In this document: positions 1-11,719 of the stretch, one piece after another
Position numbering within the stretch: position 1 is the first letter of the stretch
Layout: the number at the start of each line of letters is the position of its first letter
NCBI GenBank assembly: GCA_013399875.1
Contig: VXAZ01000263.1
Coordinates: forward strand, 249,262 to 313,261
Origin: Gymnorhina tibicen
Taxonomy: Eukaryota > Chordata > Aves > Passeriformes > Artamidae
Length of the DNA: 64,000 nucleotides
Reading direction: 5' to 3'
Position numbers and translations under genes: made by a program
Notes under the pieces: generated by a model
The model's database searches: none
What the model saw: the letters and a program-made list of their open reading frames with translations, nothing else
Told to the model about the DNA's origin: nothing

Positions 1-3000
1 CGCTGCACCACAGCTAAACCCAGACGTTTGTAAACAAAGCTGCCTGTAACTTTAAACAATGAGAGGTTGCACTTCATGTTTCAGCTCTTAGCATCTCACT
101 GAACAGTTGTTGGGTGGAAAAACAAAGTGCATCAACACTACAGCATTAAAACTGAAGTTGAATTGGAGAAAAAAATTCTCAGCTGTTGTGAACTGAGTTA
201 ACTTTGTTTATAATGGGCAAAGCATGAGTTTGCACCAGCTGAAACTCTTATTCAAAATGTGCTGTATGGATAATTCCCTGAGCTTTTATTTGTAAGGAAC
301 AAAAAAATTCCTATATACATTTGTTTTCTGCACATGTGTGTACACAAGCATAGAATGTTTTAAGATTAAACTTGAGTTTCTAAACAGTTTTATAAAAGTG
401 ACTTGACACCTAATTCATACTGTACACAAGTAGCTTTTAGTTATATTTCATGTGAGTTGTCTATGATTTTTTTTTCTGTGATTTTTAGTATTAGGTACTC
501 CTAGTGGGAAAAGATTTTTGAGATTATTCGTAGTGACTTTGTGTTTTGGGATGTTTTTTGTCCTGAAGGTGCTCTGTGTTAAATTCTGGGATCTTTCATC
601 ACAGGAGATTATATTACTGATATATTAGCTCTATCATTGACAAAAGTTTATTTTATGGTGATAGTTTTTACTACTGTATTTTAGCCTGGAATAGATACTG
701 TCAGAGGCCATGCAACACTGATTTTGACAGAGCATTTCCTAGGTTTTACCTTTTACTAAGGTCATCTAGATTGAATTGTTGCCTTGGAATTAATTCTGTA
801 ACATCTTACTTTTCCATTTCCTTATCACTGTATTTGTTTTTAAAAAAAAATGTTCTTCACCCTCATATCCGAGAGTATCTGTCAGTTAATATACACGCTG
901 CTGATATCCTTCGTAATGTCTTAAGGATTATGAATCATTCTTGTGTTGTGTACGTAATACAACAAGGTCTACCCTTGGGAGCAGTTTAGCCTTCCTGCCT
1001 GGACTTAAATTGCAGTCTGCAGCATGACCTCAGTGAGATAGCCTTGAATTGATGGGCTTTTATAACGCTATCACTTCCATGATAAGGCAAAAATGCATTA
1101 TACCTTTATCAAAAGAAGGAACAATAGGTTTACTATAAGAAGTCTTCTTTTCGGTATCCACCAAGAGCTTGAGTGCTTAGGTGCCTTGCTGTTTTTGTTT
1201 CATTGATTTCATTGTTCAGTGAAAGAAATCTTCACCCTGCCAGCCTCTTTACTTGAAATTGTGGAATTACTGCATTATTTGGTGATTTTTAGCTGCTGTT
1301 TTCTTAAAATTGTTACCATTGGTTTTGCAGTGATGGTCTTAACCATACCGCCTGTGTAACATGGCATTGTTGATGTATACTTTTTGTTAGCAATGTCTTC
1401 ATCAGGCTTGCCTATTTCTTTAATCATTATTTATTTTTCCAGTGTATCCTTGGAGCCTGCTAAAAGAAATTGTTTTTCTCTATGACATTATGTAGAACTT
1501 TACTCTTTTTGAAATTTTCTTTTGTCATTAATGCTGTTCATATGAACAGGGTACTGCATAACCACTATGCTGTAGTAATGTAATTTGTTGAAATGATGGA
1601 AGTTACGTGGCAAAGACAATAATTTAGCTCTTGCAGCCAACCTGCTGGTACTGTCATTACTTTGTAATCTCAGTGAACAACTTTTTCAATTCTTACTTTA
1701 TTGGACTGTGGTAAGCTTTCTCAACATAAATCTGTTAATCCTTGAAAATCAAATGGGCTGTATTTGTGTCAAATCACCTGTCTGACCATTATAAGAAAAA
1801 TCTGGCTAGTAGTGAGCTGGGATGTTAAACTCATTAGAAGAGGAGAGTTTCAGGGACGTGAAGTTCTGATGAAGTGACTGTAGGGCTTTGCAATGTGTTG
1901 TGGAAATACTCAGTCAGATATCAGAAAAATACTGGTTCTGCAGTTTATCACTCTTACCCCTGAACTGTACTGAGAAACTCTAAGAGTTATCTGAATTAAG
2001 TCTCTGAAAGACCTCAGACTTGAAATTGTTTTAAGGAAAAGAATAATCATGAAGCTCTTAGTCATTCTTTAAAAGAATTAATAAGTGGATACACATTAAG
2101 AAAAATGAATAATTCTTGCTAGGTGTTATGTATGAGTCAGCAGTAGCAGCAGACCAACTCTAACAGAGGCTTTAGAGAAATCTACTGCAGTTAGGCATTT
2201 ATCTGCCTCATCAAGCAGCTTATTTTTTTTTATTTCCAAATTGTCTTCAGATATTTCTTGATGAAAGAAAGATGAAGAGTGGTGCCAAAAGCCTCTCTTA
2301 ATTGTTTCCTCGCTGAGAAATTTCCAGCCCCATGGTATCAGATTAGCTAATGCAGTTACTGCCCAAAATTTTCCTTTTCTCAGCTCTATACTTTTTCTTC
2401 TAGCGAAGCACAGCATTATGAAATGCACATTAAAAAAGGTGCAGATTACAGGCTCAGGTAAATATTAAAAATATGTTGGTTTTTTTTTTTTTAGATTTCA
2501 AAGAGGGCATTTGAGTCTCTGCTGTAGTAGAGTATGTTAGTTATTCCATAATGTTTTATATTTAATTGTCCTAATGAATGAAGAGTTCTCTGTCACTTTA
2601 CCTTGGTACAAGACATAATTTGATACACTTCATTTAAAAAGAAAGAAAGAAAATAAGGACAATGGATAGTGCAGGAGTTCTTGCTAAGAGCAAATAATTT
2701 TGAATTCTTAAGTGCTAAGATAATTGTTTGATCCAAATAATATCCCATGAAAACATAGAGGAGGGTCCTACCAGTATAGGAGACTATGAAGTTTTCAGTG
2801 CCTTGAAGTGAATTAACATTGTCTCTAAACACTTTTGTCTAAAACTAGATGAAGTTAACCCATCTGGTTATTTACTGTCTTCTCTGAAATTAATTTCCTA
2901 GATATCTGAACACACAAAAACCTGATTGATTGATTCACACTGTACTTTAAAATAATGATAGGAAATTGTCAAAGCTGAAAGACACAGTTTGGCATGACTA

Positions 3001-6000
3001 GGCTTCTTCCAGCAGGTGAGTTAGGTCAAACTTGGTAAATCACTACAACAGACCTTGGCTCGCAAAATATGGAAGGAGGTGGTTTTCACTCATTTCCGTA
3101 TTATTAGTTGGCTTTTTTCTGGTAATGGAGGAAGGCATGTATTACATGGTAATAATGTTTTTAATTTCATTATATAAAATATAAAAATATGTAAAACAAG
3201 ATTTGAAACACATATTCAGATATTCCCTTCAGCAGTACCTGAACTCATACATACATATCACTTCCTTCGTAATGGAGCACCTGGTTGGTGGGAATTTTTT
3301 AAGATCATGTCACTCAACAGAAGTGACTTACTTAACTGATCAGTTACTAGCATTTGAAGGGTATAAATGCTGGAAGGCAGTGTGCCTGCCCTAATTACTG
3401 ATTCTCTTGGCAGTGTGCAGCTGACTCTAACAGACCTAGCTCCCTCTCCCTCCTTCACATGCATTTTCTTGGGTCAGCAAAGATCAAATAGGGAATAAAT
3501 CTGTCTTTTTAAAAACATGTTTACAGTCACCAGTGTTAAGTGATGTAAATTCATATCCTCATATAAATTTTTAAGTCCAGATAATGTTGATCTGCCTAGG
3601 TCACAGCTTATCTTAACAAGAAATAACAAATGTGTGAGTTACTCTTGCCTGATTATAAATAAAGAAACTTTAGAGAACTACTTCTGGTGTAGGTCTGCTT
3701 GGATCCTCTTGGATGCCTCTGCAGTTTGAGTTTGCTCCAAGGACATTAACAGGCAGGATACTTTCCTCAGTGAGTCAATTGTTAGGATTTATGTTGAGTA
3801 TTTTTTTCATATGTGCCTATCTGGCAGAAAAGTATTTGAAGCTAAAACTCTTGTTTCAATAGGGTGACTGTTAATATTTCCATCAGAAAAAACCTTGACT
3901 AGAAATTGTAATCAGGCTTTGGAAGCAGGCTTTTTCTTGAAGTCACAGCTGCTTGGGGCAAACTGATACCAGTATATCCCAGTAATAAACACATCTGATG
4001 GAACAACACAAGTGTGGTCCCTTCTGCAGTACAACTGCAAAGTCAGTCACGGCTGCTTTTCCCTTGGCAGCAGTCACGCCAACCAGATGAAGTCCATGTT
4101 GTTACAAAGGAGTCTGTGTTCTTCTCCTTAATTACATCTTTATTGCACAGGTCTCTGTATGGTGCAGCAGAGCCCCTTTGTACACTGAAGGTCTGTCTTC
4201 TGTCACTGCCAGTTCATTTGAGTTAGTTTGTGTCTTAATCACGTGCTTGTTTTAGCTTTTTGTCACTGTGCTCTCTCATTGCACATTTTTCCCCAGTGTA
4301 CAGAAAACACACAGAAATCTCCAGTAGGTGACAAACAGAAATTTTCAGGGAGTCTGCCAAAAAGAGTAGCTATTAGTACGTCTGCTAATGCCCTGGTATC
4401 CACATGAGGCCTAGCTGTCAGCACACATCAAATGATGCAGCTAGACAGGTTGAATAGGGGTGGACTGAAAAACATGGGATTTTCGTAATGGGAATATGAT
4501 GGAAATCTGATACTGAATGCTGAGGAAAACCTGTTGTTGCTGTGGAATATTTCCTTTTGTTTTATATTTAGTATCAATGGATCCAAACAAGGAATTATTA
4601 GTTTATCCCAGCAAAGCTTTTGCTCTTATTTCAGCACTGAGTGGTGATATGGATTAAGCTTCCTTGTAGGGGGAGAAAAGCTGGTTTTGCTTGCAGCTAT
4701 TTTCCTTTTTTTTTTCTCTTTTATTGTGCCTGATAAGTTACTCTTTAACCTGTTGGCGGTAATCAATTCCCTTTTTGAAATCTCTGGGACCACAGCATGT
4801 TCTGTTAGCATTGTGGCTGTAGTATAGCATAGTAGTCCTGGGGACTGAAAGATTACTTTGCTATTTTGAAACAAGACATAACAAGGTATGGGTGTAAGGC
4901 TAAATTCAAGTCCTTTCACACACTTACTACTTTGAAAATTTTCCATTTTGTTTTGTTAGTTGTGATTTACTGTCCATGGAATGTGATAGAGGTAGCCAAA
5001 TGCCAAGCCAATATGGAACTAGAAGTCTATCACATAAATTAAATTCCTTTCTTCATTGGATTTAAAAGCGTGTCAGGGTTTATGAATCTTGAACTTTTAA
5101 GTGAATGGATTTTAAATGTGAATATTCTGTGGTTTTGGCTCTGCAAAAGCTAGACTCTTGTTGCAGCAGGAGAAAAGAAGTCTGACATAGGTGGGACCAG
5201 TGGGCACACTGAAGGAAGGCATCATTTTGCCTAATGATTCTTCAGGGCAGAACTGTGTAAGAGAAGGTTGCCAGATAGAAACAGGGATGGATATTCTTAA
5301 ACTGGTATCACTACAGAGCTGTTCACTTAGCTGGGATTTGTACAGCTCCGTGCAGTCTCTCATTTGACACTGTCAGGTTGCTCTTTCAGGAAATTGCGTT
5401 AATTAGTGTGATGATGCGACAATTAGAACATCTTAAATTCCAAACAAATGTTTCCTGTCCAGTAATTGGTTTTCAGTGTTTCCTATCTTTCTTACTCTTT
5501 GTTTCCTACTCCTATGACATACACGATTGTTCTTCTGGAACAATTCCCTGCTGACTGAAATGCATTATGTTGTGCAACACCATAAAATGCTGTGACTTAA
5601 CTACAACACTTTCATTTATTTTAAATAATTGCATCTTTTTGGAGGTGTGACCTTCTTATTTGGTTCTATTTCAGATAATTTGGGAAATAAATTAATTTTT
5701 TGTCTGCTGAAGTCATTCCTTTGAGTATATTGTATTGCATGGTTCCTGGCTTTCAGGAATGCTTTATGGAGTTATAAACAAACTTTGAAAACGAATGCTG
5801 TTAAATGATACAATGTTTATTATGCTGTTTAACTGATAGATGCCTCCTGATAAAGAAAATGAATTGACAATCAGTTTATAGTAATTCTATAATTACAGTT
5901 GCTCAGGCATGCTTGCAAGATACATATCTTGCTTAGTTATTCAACTTTCCTTAATGTTGAGAGGCTAAATGCTTTGATAATTCATGTGCTTATCTTTATG

Positions 6001-7648
6001 GTCTCCCAGTCAAAGACAGGGTCATTCACCAATTAAAGGAAACAAAGAAAATTTGAAGACTTTATTCAAGGCATTTAATAGGAATATTGAGACTACCTCT
6101 TCACTGAAGAGAGAAACTGGGAAACTTCTGGTAGCCATGAAGACCACAGATCTTAAATTGCTCTGTCTCTTGAGTTTGAATGTTTAGTTGTGACACGGAG
6201 CTTACACATGTAGACAAAGTGGGGAAGACTGTAAATAGCAACAAAAAACCATCCTGATGATGGAGTTGCATGTTACCCTTCTAGCTTTCACCACGTCCTC
6301 ACCCCTCTCCTGCATTTTCATGCACTGTTGACTGTAATACTGTGGTGGCTCCTATTTTTGAGGGAAATGTAGTAGCAATCCCATTGTATAGAATGGGATA
6401 TTAAGCTAAGCTGTAGTACAGAGCATTAATAAGGAGCTAGTGCACTAGATCCTTTTCCTTAATCTGCTTTTGAATTGATGAAGTTTCCAGTTTCTTTAAC
6501 ATAATCACTGTATGTAAAGGAAGGTCATGCTTCTTACTTGTTTACCTTGTTAAAGAACTTTCTAGTCTCATCCCAGTTATCACTATGGGATGTTCACCAT
6601 TCATGAGAAAAAGCTTATGAAGAGAGGGGGAAGTTTTTATCAAAGAGGTTTAGCCTAAAGACGGGTGCATTTTTGCCTCTCTAGGCAAGCTGTGATGTGA
6701 AACAGTGGGATGCCTCAGTGCACAAGTGGCCCAAGGCTGATCCTTGGTGGGAATGTCTTCCAGCTACTTGTCTACTCTCAGGGAAAGCACAGAACAGCAC
6801 AAACATCCAGGTTAATTGCAGTGCACTGAAACTCATACAGTGAGTTCATAGAAATAGCTTGAACTGATCTATGCAAACACCTGAGCTGTGCTTGTTAAAA
6901 CTGAGCCAGATGAGGGGCAGGGAGTAGTTGCAAAATTGGGTGGAGCCCTATACTGAGGGTTGAAATCTTTGGTTCTAATGAATTTGAAAGGACAGGTTAA
7001 GGAAAAAAGAAATCATAATTTGTCACTGGAGGGGGATGTTAAATGTTTGTGTTATTAATTCAGTATTTGCTTGAACAATAAAATTGTTCTAAAATTATTT
7101 TTGTAATTACTTCCTCATTTTTTTGGTGATTTCACTTCTTTCCCTACTGACTTGCTGGTGATTTTGATTGGTAAGTTTTCAGAAGACATATGTTCTATTT
7201 TGTATGGATTTATGATTTGAAAATGGACTATAGTTAACAGGCAATATCATGGGTGTCCAGGTTTTAAAGGTAATTTGTAGAACTTTAGATTGAGTATTCT
7301 CTATTAATGAAAAGGTTATCAAGGGTAGCAGTGCTACAGTAGAATTTATGATTTTTTTTCTTCACGTTTGGCAATGATTGTTAGGTTTTTATATAAATTG
7401 CTGGAATATACATTCTTGTATTTTCATCACAAGTTAACATGGGTCTTAGTTTTGAGGTAGAATGACTTGTAGACTTCTTTTTCAGTAACTATAACATGAG
7501 CTCTATTTCCAGATGTCCGTTATGAAAAATGACTATTATAATTTACTATTAGTAAATATCTGATAAGTATCAAATGTTTTAGTTGTGGAATGGAAGTTGT
7601 GTACTTCCTCATCAGGTGAAAGGTAATTTTATTTTTTCTCTCTTGAAG
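1..7648 (+). other. CBLB: CBLB intron (3' part), upstream of first visible exon
   Basis: This is AT-rich intronic DNA ending in a good acceptor, a pyrimidine-rich stretch followed by TTGAAG at 7641-7648. I looked for the preceding CBLB exon, the acidic linker after the RING finger with its MMNRLANVR-type end, and did not find it, so the intron extends past the window start. There is a poly-T run near 2479-2492. No transposon, RNA gene or convincing exon was recognised. All open frames here are short and look random. Confidence 0.8.
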
Positions 7649-7834
7649 TGCAATGAGAGGCAGAATTCACCAGTGACTTCCCCAGGATCTTCCCCTCTTG
7701 CACAAAGAAGAAAACCACTTCCAGACCCCCTGCAAATCCCACATCTTAGTCTTCCACCTGTACCTCCTCGTCTGGATCTGATTCAGAAGGGAGTAGCACG
7801 GTCACCATGTGCCAGCCCAACCGGGTCACCAAAG
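7649..7834 (+). CDS. CBLB: CBLB exon 1 of window (post-RING linker, proline-rich start)
   Basis: CBL-B is a RING-type E3 ubiquitin ligase that ubiquitinates activated tyrosine-kinase signalling proteins in the cytoplasm and sets the threshold for lymphocyte activation. This 186-nt exon (62 codons, phase 0 to 0) starts with [18 protein letters not shown] and runs through [20 protein letters not shown] to SPTGSPK. It closely follows my recollection of human CBL-B from about residue 475 of 982. The sequence is Ser/Pro-rich, with class I/II SH3-ligand cores (LPPVPPRL) and a basic AQRRKP patch. The acceptor is ...ctcttgaag|TGC and the donor is AAG|gtaaat. An open frame continues upstream and downstream into the intron, but the homology starts and stops exactly at the splice sites. 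The window holds no start codon for the gene, since the N-terminal exons lie outside it. Confidence 0.95.
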
Positions 7835-9583
7835 GTAAATGTTGCTGAACCATTATTTCTGGATATAAGAATTTCGAGAAACTGTATTTGCTTGTTTCCA
7901 AGGGCGGCTTCTTGTTTGTTTTGTATGGTGGATTGTTTCAAAGCTTTCCATGGATTTTGCTTTTTTAGGATTTTGCTCTGTCCAGAAGTAATTCCTTCTA
8001 GTTTAAAGAAACTTTAGATTAGATCCATATTGATGAAGTCTCTTCCCTTTCCATAGTATCTTATGTAGTTAAATGTTTCTGGCTGCATGAGTTGGTCAAA
8101 TATGACTTCAGTTTGCCTGATGATTATATTGTACTTGCTTATGGTCAGAATTTTAAAGACATTGCAGTAATGGATCAGTTCTGTAACAAACTCTGATTAA
8201 TGAAAATAAATAGAAGCTAAAGTTTCCTGAAAATAGATTTAAAGGTCATTATCTCATTGAAATTATATGTTTTCCTTTCGTGATGATTTATGTTCAATTT
8301 CCACAGTGTCCTTACAAGAAAAATATGTGCAGATACACTGCTTTCAAAACCTTAAATGGCATATAATAGGACTCAAATTTCAAGGGAAATAATAATGACT
8401 CTATAGCCAATAAGATTGTATGCTGTGTTTTGTAAAACTAATGATACTAAAGATTCAATGATTTTTAGAGTGGATAAGCATGAAAGAGAACAAATACTGT
8501 TTGTTGCCCTCTATTACAAGTTGATTGTTTTATTGTAATTGCTGTATAGAGAGAGGGAGTTAGATTTAAATTTTTCACTTTTATATGATTAATTCAAATT
8601 CAAGTTCGAGACATGACTTGAAACCTGTGTGCTCATAATAACCTGTACCAAGTCCAAGAAAATCATACATTCCCAGGGAAATAATCTTCCCTGTATTTCT
8701 TATGGTAGCTGGAGATAAAACATTTGTAAAGACCTGGCTTAACTGTTACTTTGTAAGTTGCCATTAGTAATTCAGTCATAATGAAAATGTTTTGGTTTTG
8801 TCAGATTTATGCAGCCACAAGTTTTTTTCCTGATAACCCAGGTTTCAGCTTTTTACTATTAGCATACATAATTTTAAATCACATTTAACCATTTATGATG
8901 TAATTCAATTCTTAGAAAGCAAGCATTCTGACAAATGTTGCTTGCAGATAAGCTAATTGCAAGTAAAACTACAAACCAATTAGGTTGCTACCTGAAAAAC
9001 TGAACTGCAGTTCAAACAGATTCAGCACTCCAACAGTGCATGTCATGTAAAGATTGGAGTCATCCCTAGGTATATAATTAAAAATGAAATAATTGTTTTT
9101 TCTTCCCCTTGCTCTCTAATCATTGCTTTTTGTGCTCATTTGCTGTCACCAAGTCATTCCTCTGGGATGTGGATTTTATTTTGTTTGGGGGTTTTGGGGT
9201 TTTTTCCTGCATCAGGAAGTCTGTTTTTTCCAAACACTCCACGGAACTCATTTCAGCAGATGAATAAGTGACTCAAATGATCAAAGTGTAAAGAATACTG
9301 GAAAAAACTGTGGGCCAAATAAATCTGCCTGAATTAGCTGTCTTTTCTGCTTTCCACTCCTTTCTTGGGTTACTCGTTCAACAGCAGAAATGGGGGCATG
9401 CTTTCTGAAGAAGGGGCGGGTTGTCTGCAGAATTCAGGCAAGGCCTGCGTTTAACCTACTGGCAAGTACTGTTGCGGTGCCAAGAAAATACCTCGGTCGG
9501 AAATGATAAAGCCATACTTGGTCATGAGCATCCCTCCTGCCTCTGTGTAACTTTTCCTTTCTGTCACTTCCTGTGTTGTTCAG
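7835..9583 (+). other. CBLB: CBLB intron 1 of window
   Basis: This is a 1.75-kb AT-rich intron, GT...AG, with donor gtaaat and acceptor ctgtgttgttcag. It contains a G/T-rich run near 9180-9210. No repeat family or RNA gene was recognised. Confidence 0.85.
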
Positions 9584-9949
9584 TCCTCTCCCTGCATGGT
9601 GAGGAAACAAGACAAACCTCTGCCAGCGCCGCCACCTCCCCTGCGAGACCCTCCGCCGCCGCCGCCAGAGAGGCCTCCCCCCATCCCGCCGGACACCAGG
9701 GTCGGCAGGCACCTGCACCACCCCGAGAGCGTCCCTGCCAGGGAGCAGCCCACGCCCCTCGAGGGATGGTGTCCCAGGGACGTGTTCGGGACAAGTCAGC
9801 TGGTGGGCTTCCGAGGCGGGGGCGATGCTTCCCCCAAGCCGGGACTGACCGCCGTTTCAAACATAAACGGAAGGCACGGCCGCGTGAGTTCTGAGCAGGG
9901 ATTTGTGAGGAAACACAGACGTCACGAGCTGCCTGCAGAAGGTGCCAAG
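9584..9949 (+). CDS. CBLB: CBLB exon 2 of window (major SH3-binding polyproline exon)
   Basis: This 366-nt exon (122 codons, phase 0 to 0) begins [19 protein letters not shown] and carries the long polyproline block [17 protein letters not shown], the main docking site for SH3 domains of adaptors and Src-family kinases in CBL proteins. It continues through WCPRDVFGT and SPKPG to the basic RKHRRHEL segment and ends EGAK. The acceptor is gttgttcag|TCC and the donor is AAG|gtactt. The exon is strikingly GC- and CpG-rich compared with its AT-rich introns and the other CBLB exons. Its middle part (about 9700-9900: [28 protein letters not shown]) has drifted more from the mammalian sequence than its ends. 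Open frames on the other strand and other frames over 9421-9894 are shadows created by the high GC content. Confidence 0.95.
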
Positions 9950-11624
9950 GTACTTCAAATGAACTGGCTGTTGAATCCTAATTTGACTCCCTACTGCAGC
10001 ATTGTCTTGCATTGGCTTAACACGCTGTTTATATTGGCCAGTGTCGATTTGTGGTTTCTGAATCATTTCTGTTGATGCTTAATAATAAGCTGCTTGTAAA
10101 GAAATGGTTTGTTAAATACTGTAATTTGTAAAGCAACAGTACATGAGGGTCTGAGTTACAATTTTAACAATGTATCACTGTATGCTGTAATAATATAGCA
10201 TCTCAAGTCCACTTTGGAAGTGTCATATGCCAAAACTGTGTATGCATTTGCTGATGGAATAGTAGATACTCCAGTTAGCTCTGTTGTAGGTGAGGTCAAT
10301 TCTGGTGTTTAGCAGCTTCAGGCACTTGCAAAGCCATTTACAGCTGGTCAGGCTTAGCTTTGAAAAGAGATCAAATGGTGATGTTCTAAGAAAAATTTCC
10401 TAGTTCTGCTCTAATCAGTTTTATCAAAGCAGCTCAGTAATTTATTCATAGAGGTTATTAACTCAAAGCTGCTGCTCTTTTTTTGCTTAAAGACTACAGA
10501 GCTTGTGCAAGACTATGTAGCTTGTGCTAAGACGGATGGATTTGTGGTTAAGTCATGGTAGTTGGAAGTCATTTTTTTTCATCTATTTGCTTTTCCCAAG
10601 ACCACAAGCTATTTAACCGTTCTATCTCCAGTTACTTTTTATGTTGTGTGTGTATTTATATGGGGTTTTTGGTTATTTTGAAAGGACGTTACTGAAATTC
10701 AATTATTATTGATAAGGGGTGTTGACATATATGATTAAAGGTACTTAAGTCATCTATGATGTTATATATAATTAAATTATCATTATATAATGCTTTTATC
10801 AGCACTGAGGCAAAGCACCAAAATTTTACTTAGAACTAGGCTGTTGTTTAAAATGCTGCAGGTTTTCTTCTGCTTTTAAAAGAATACTAGGTTTATATCT
10901 GCAACTGTACCTTCATGTAGCATTCTTTTTTTGGTCTGGTACAGTCCTGAATCTGATGGAATGAATACTTCTCAAATTAGAATACCCAGTCAGTGTAGAA
11001 GTGCAATTGTAGTCTAGAGAAGTTATATGTACACACCTTTAACCAAGGACTGTTCGAGCTGTCACCTTCAGGTTGTGGATCTGAACCATTTGATTAAAGG
11101 AAGCACCACTGAATTACCATTTCAGACTGTATTGACATTCATGAGGGAAACATGGAATGAATTTTCTTCCCTGATTCATATCTCAATTGTAATATAAACT
11201 TTTTGCTATTGACAGAAACTGAGAATTGGGAAGACGGCCCTGTGGGTAGGGGATGGATTCTGGCAGGCACTGTATTACAGTTTTAATAATTAATATGTTT
11301 AGCATTTTCCCATTACACTTTATCTCTCTCACTTTGCAATCTTGAAATCTCAATTTTCCCCGAAGCAGTTCAGCTGTAACCAAGTGTCTATCTAGTAACT
11401 GTCATGTAAAACTACTTCTTTCGGTGAAGTTCTAAATCACATGTTCTACAGCTCCAAAATGGGGGGAGCTGAAACAGGCATGAGAGTTACTTCAGCTCTG
11501 TGGTGTGAACTCCTGGGAAAGCCTTTACCCACAGGCTTCTCAAGGTCTGTTTTTTAATACCTAGTTGATGAATATCCATGGTGATAGAAGGAGATACCCA
11601 TTGTAATACTTGTGTGATTTTTAG
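9950..11624 (+). other. CBLB: CBLB intron 2 of window
   Basis: This 1.68-kb intron is bounded by gtactt and tgtgatttttag. It is AT-rich, with a TA-rich stretch around 10725-10795. Nothing else was recognised. Confidence 0.85.
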
Positions 11625-11719
11625 GTTTTTTCAAATGGTCACCTGATGAATGAAGAATATGATGTCCCTCCACGGCTTTCACCCCCTCTTCCAGCTGGCT
11701 CCGTTATCCCTAGTATAAA
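11625..11719 (+). CDS. CBLB: CBLB exon 3 of window (EEYDVPPR tyrosine motif)
   Basis: This 95-nt exon starts in phase 0 and ends after two bases of a Lys codon. It encodes [20 protein letters not shown] and then [11 protein letters not shown]. Tyr at 11658-11660 sits in an acidic EEYDVPPR context, a phosphotyrosine/SH2-ligand motif of the CBL-B C-terminal half that is followed by a proline-rich SH3 ligand. The acceptor is gatttttag|GTT and the donor is ATAAA|gtaagt. The split codon AA+G is completed by exon 4. Confidence 0.93.

Noticed and set aside
9421..9894. 157-codon + frame and two - strand frames over CBLB exon 2
   Set aside because: Alternative frames of a GC-rich coding exon. The CBLB frame matches the family and has matching splice sites.
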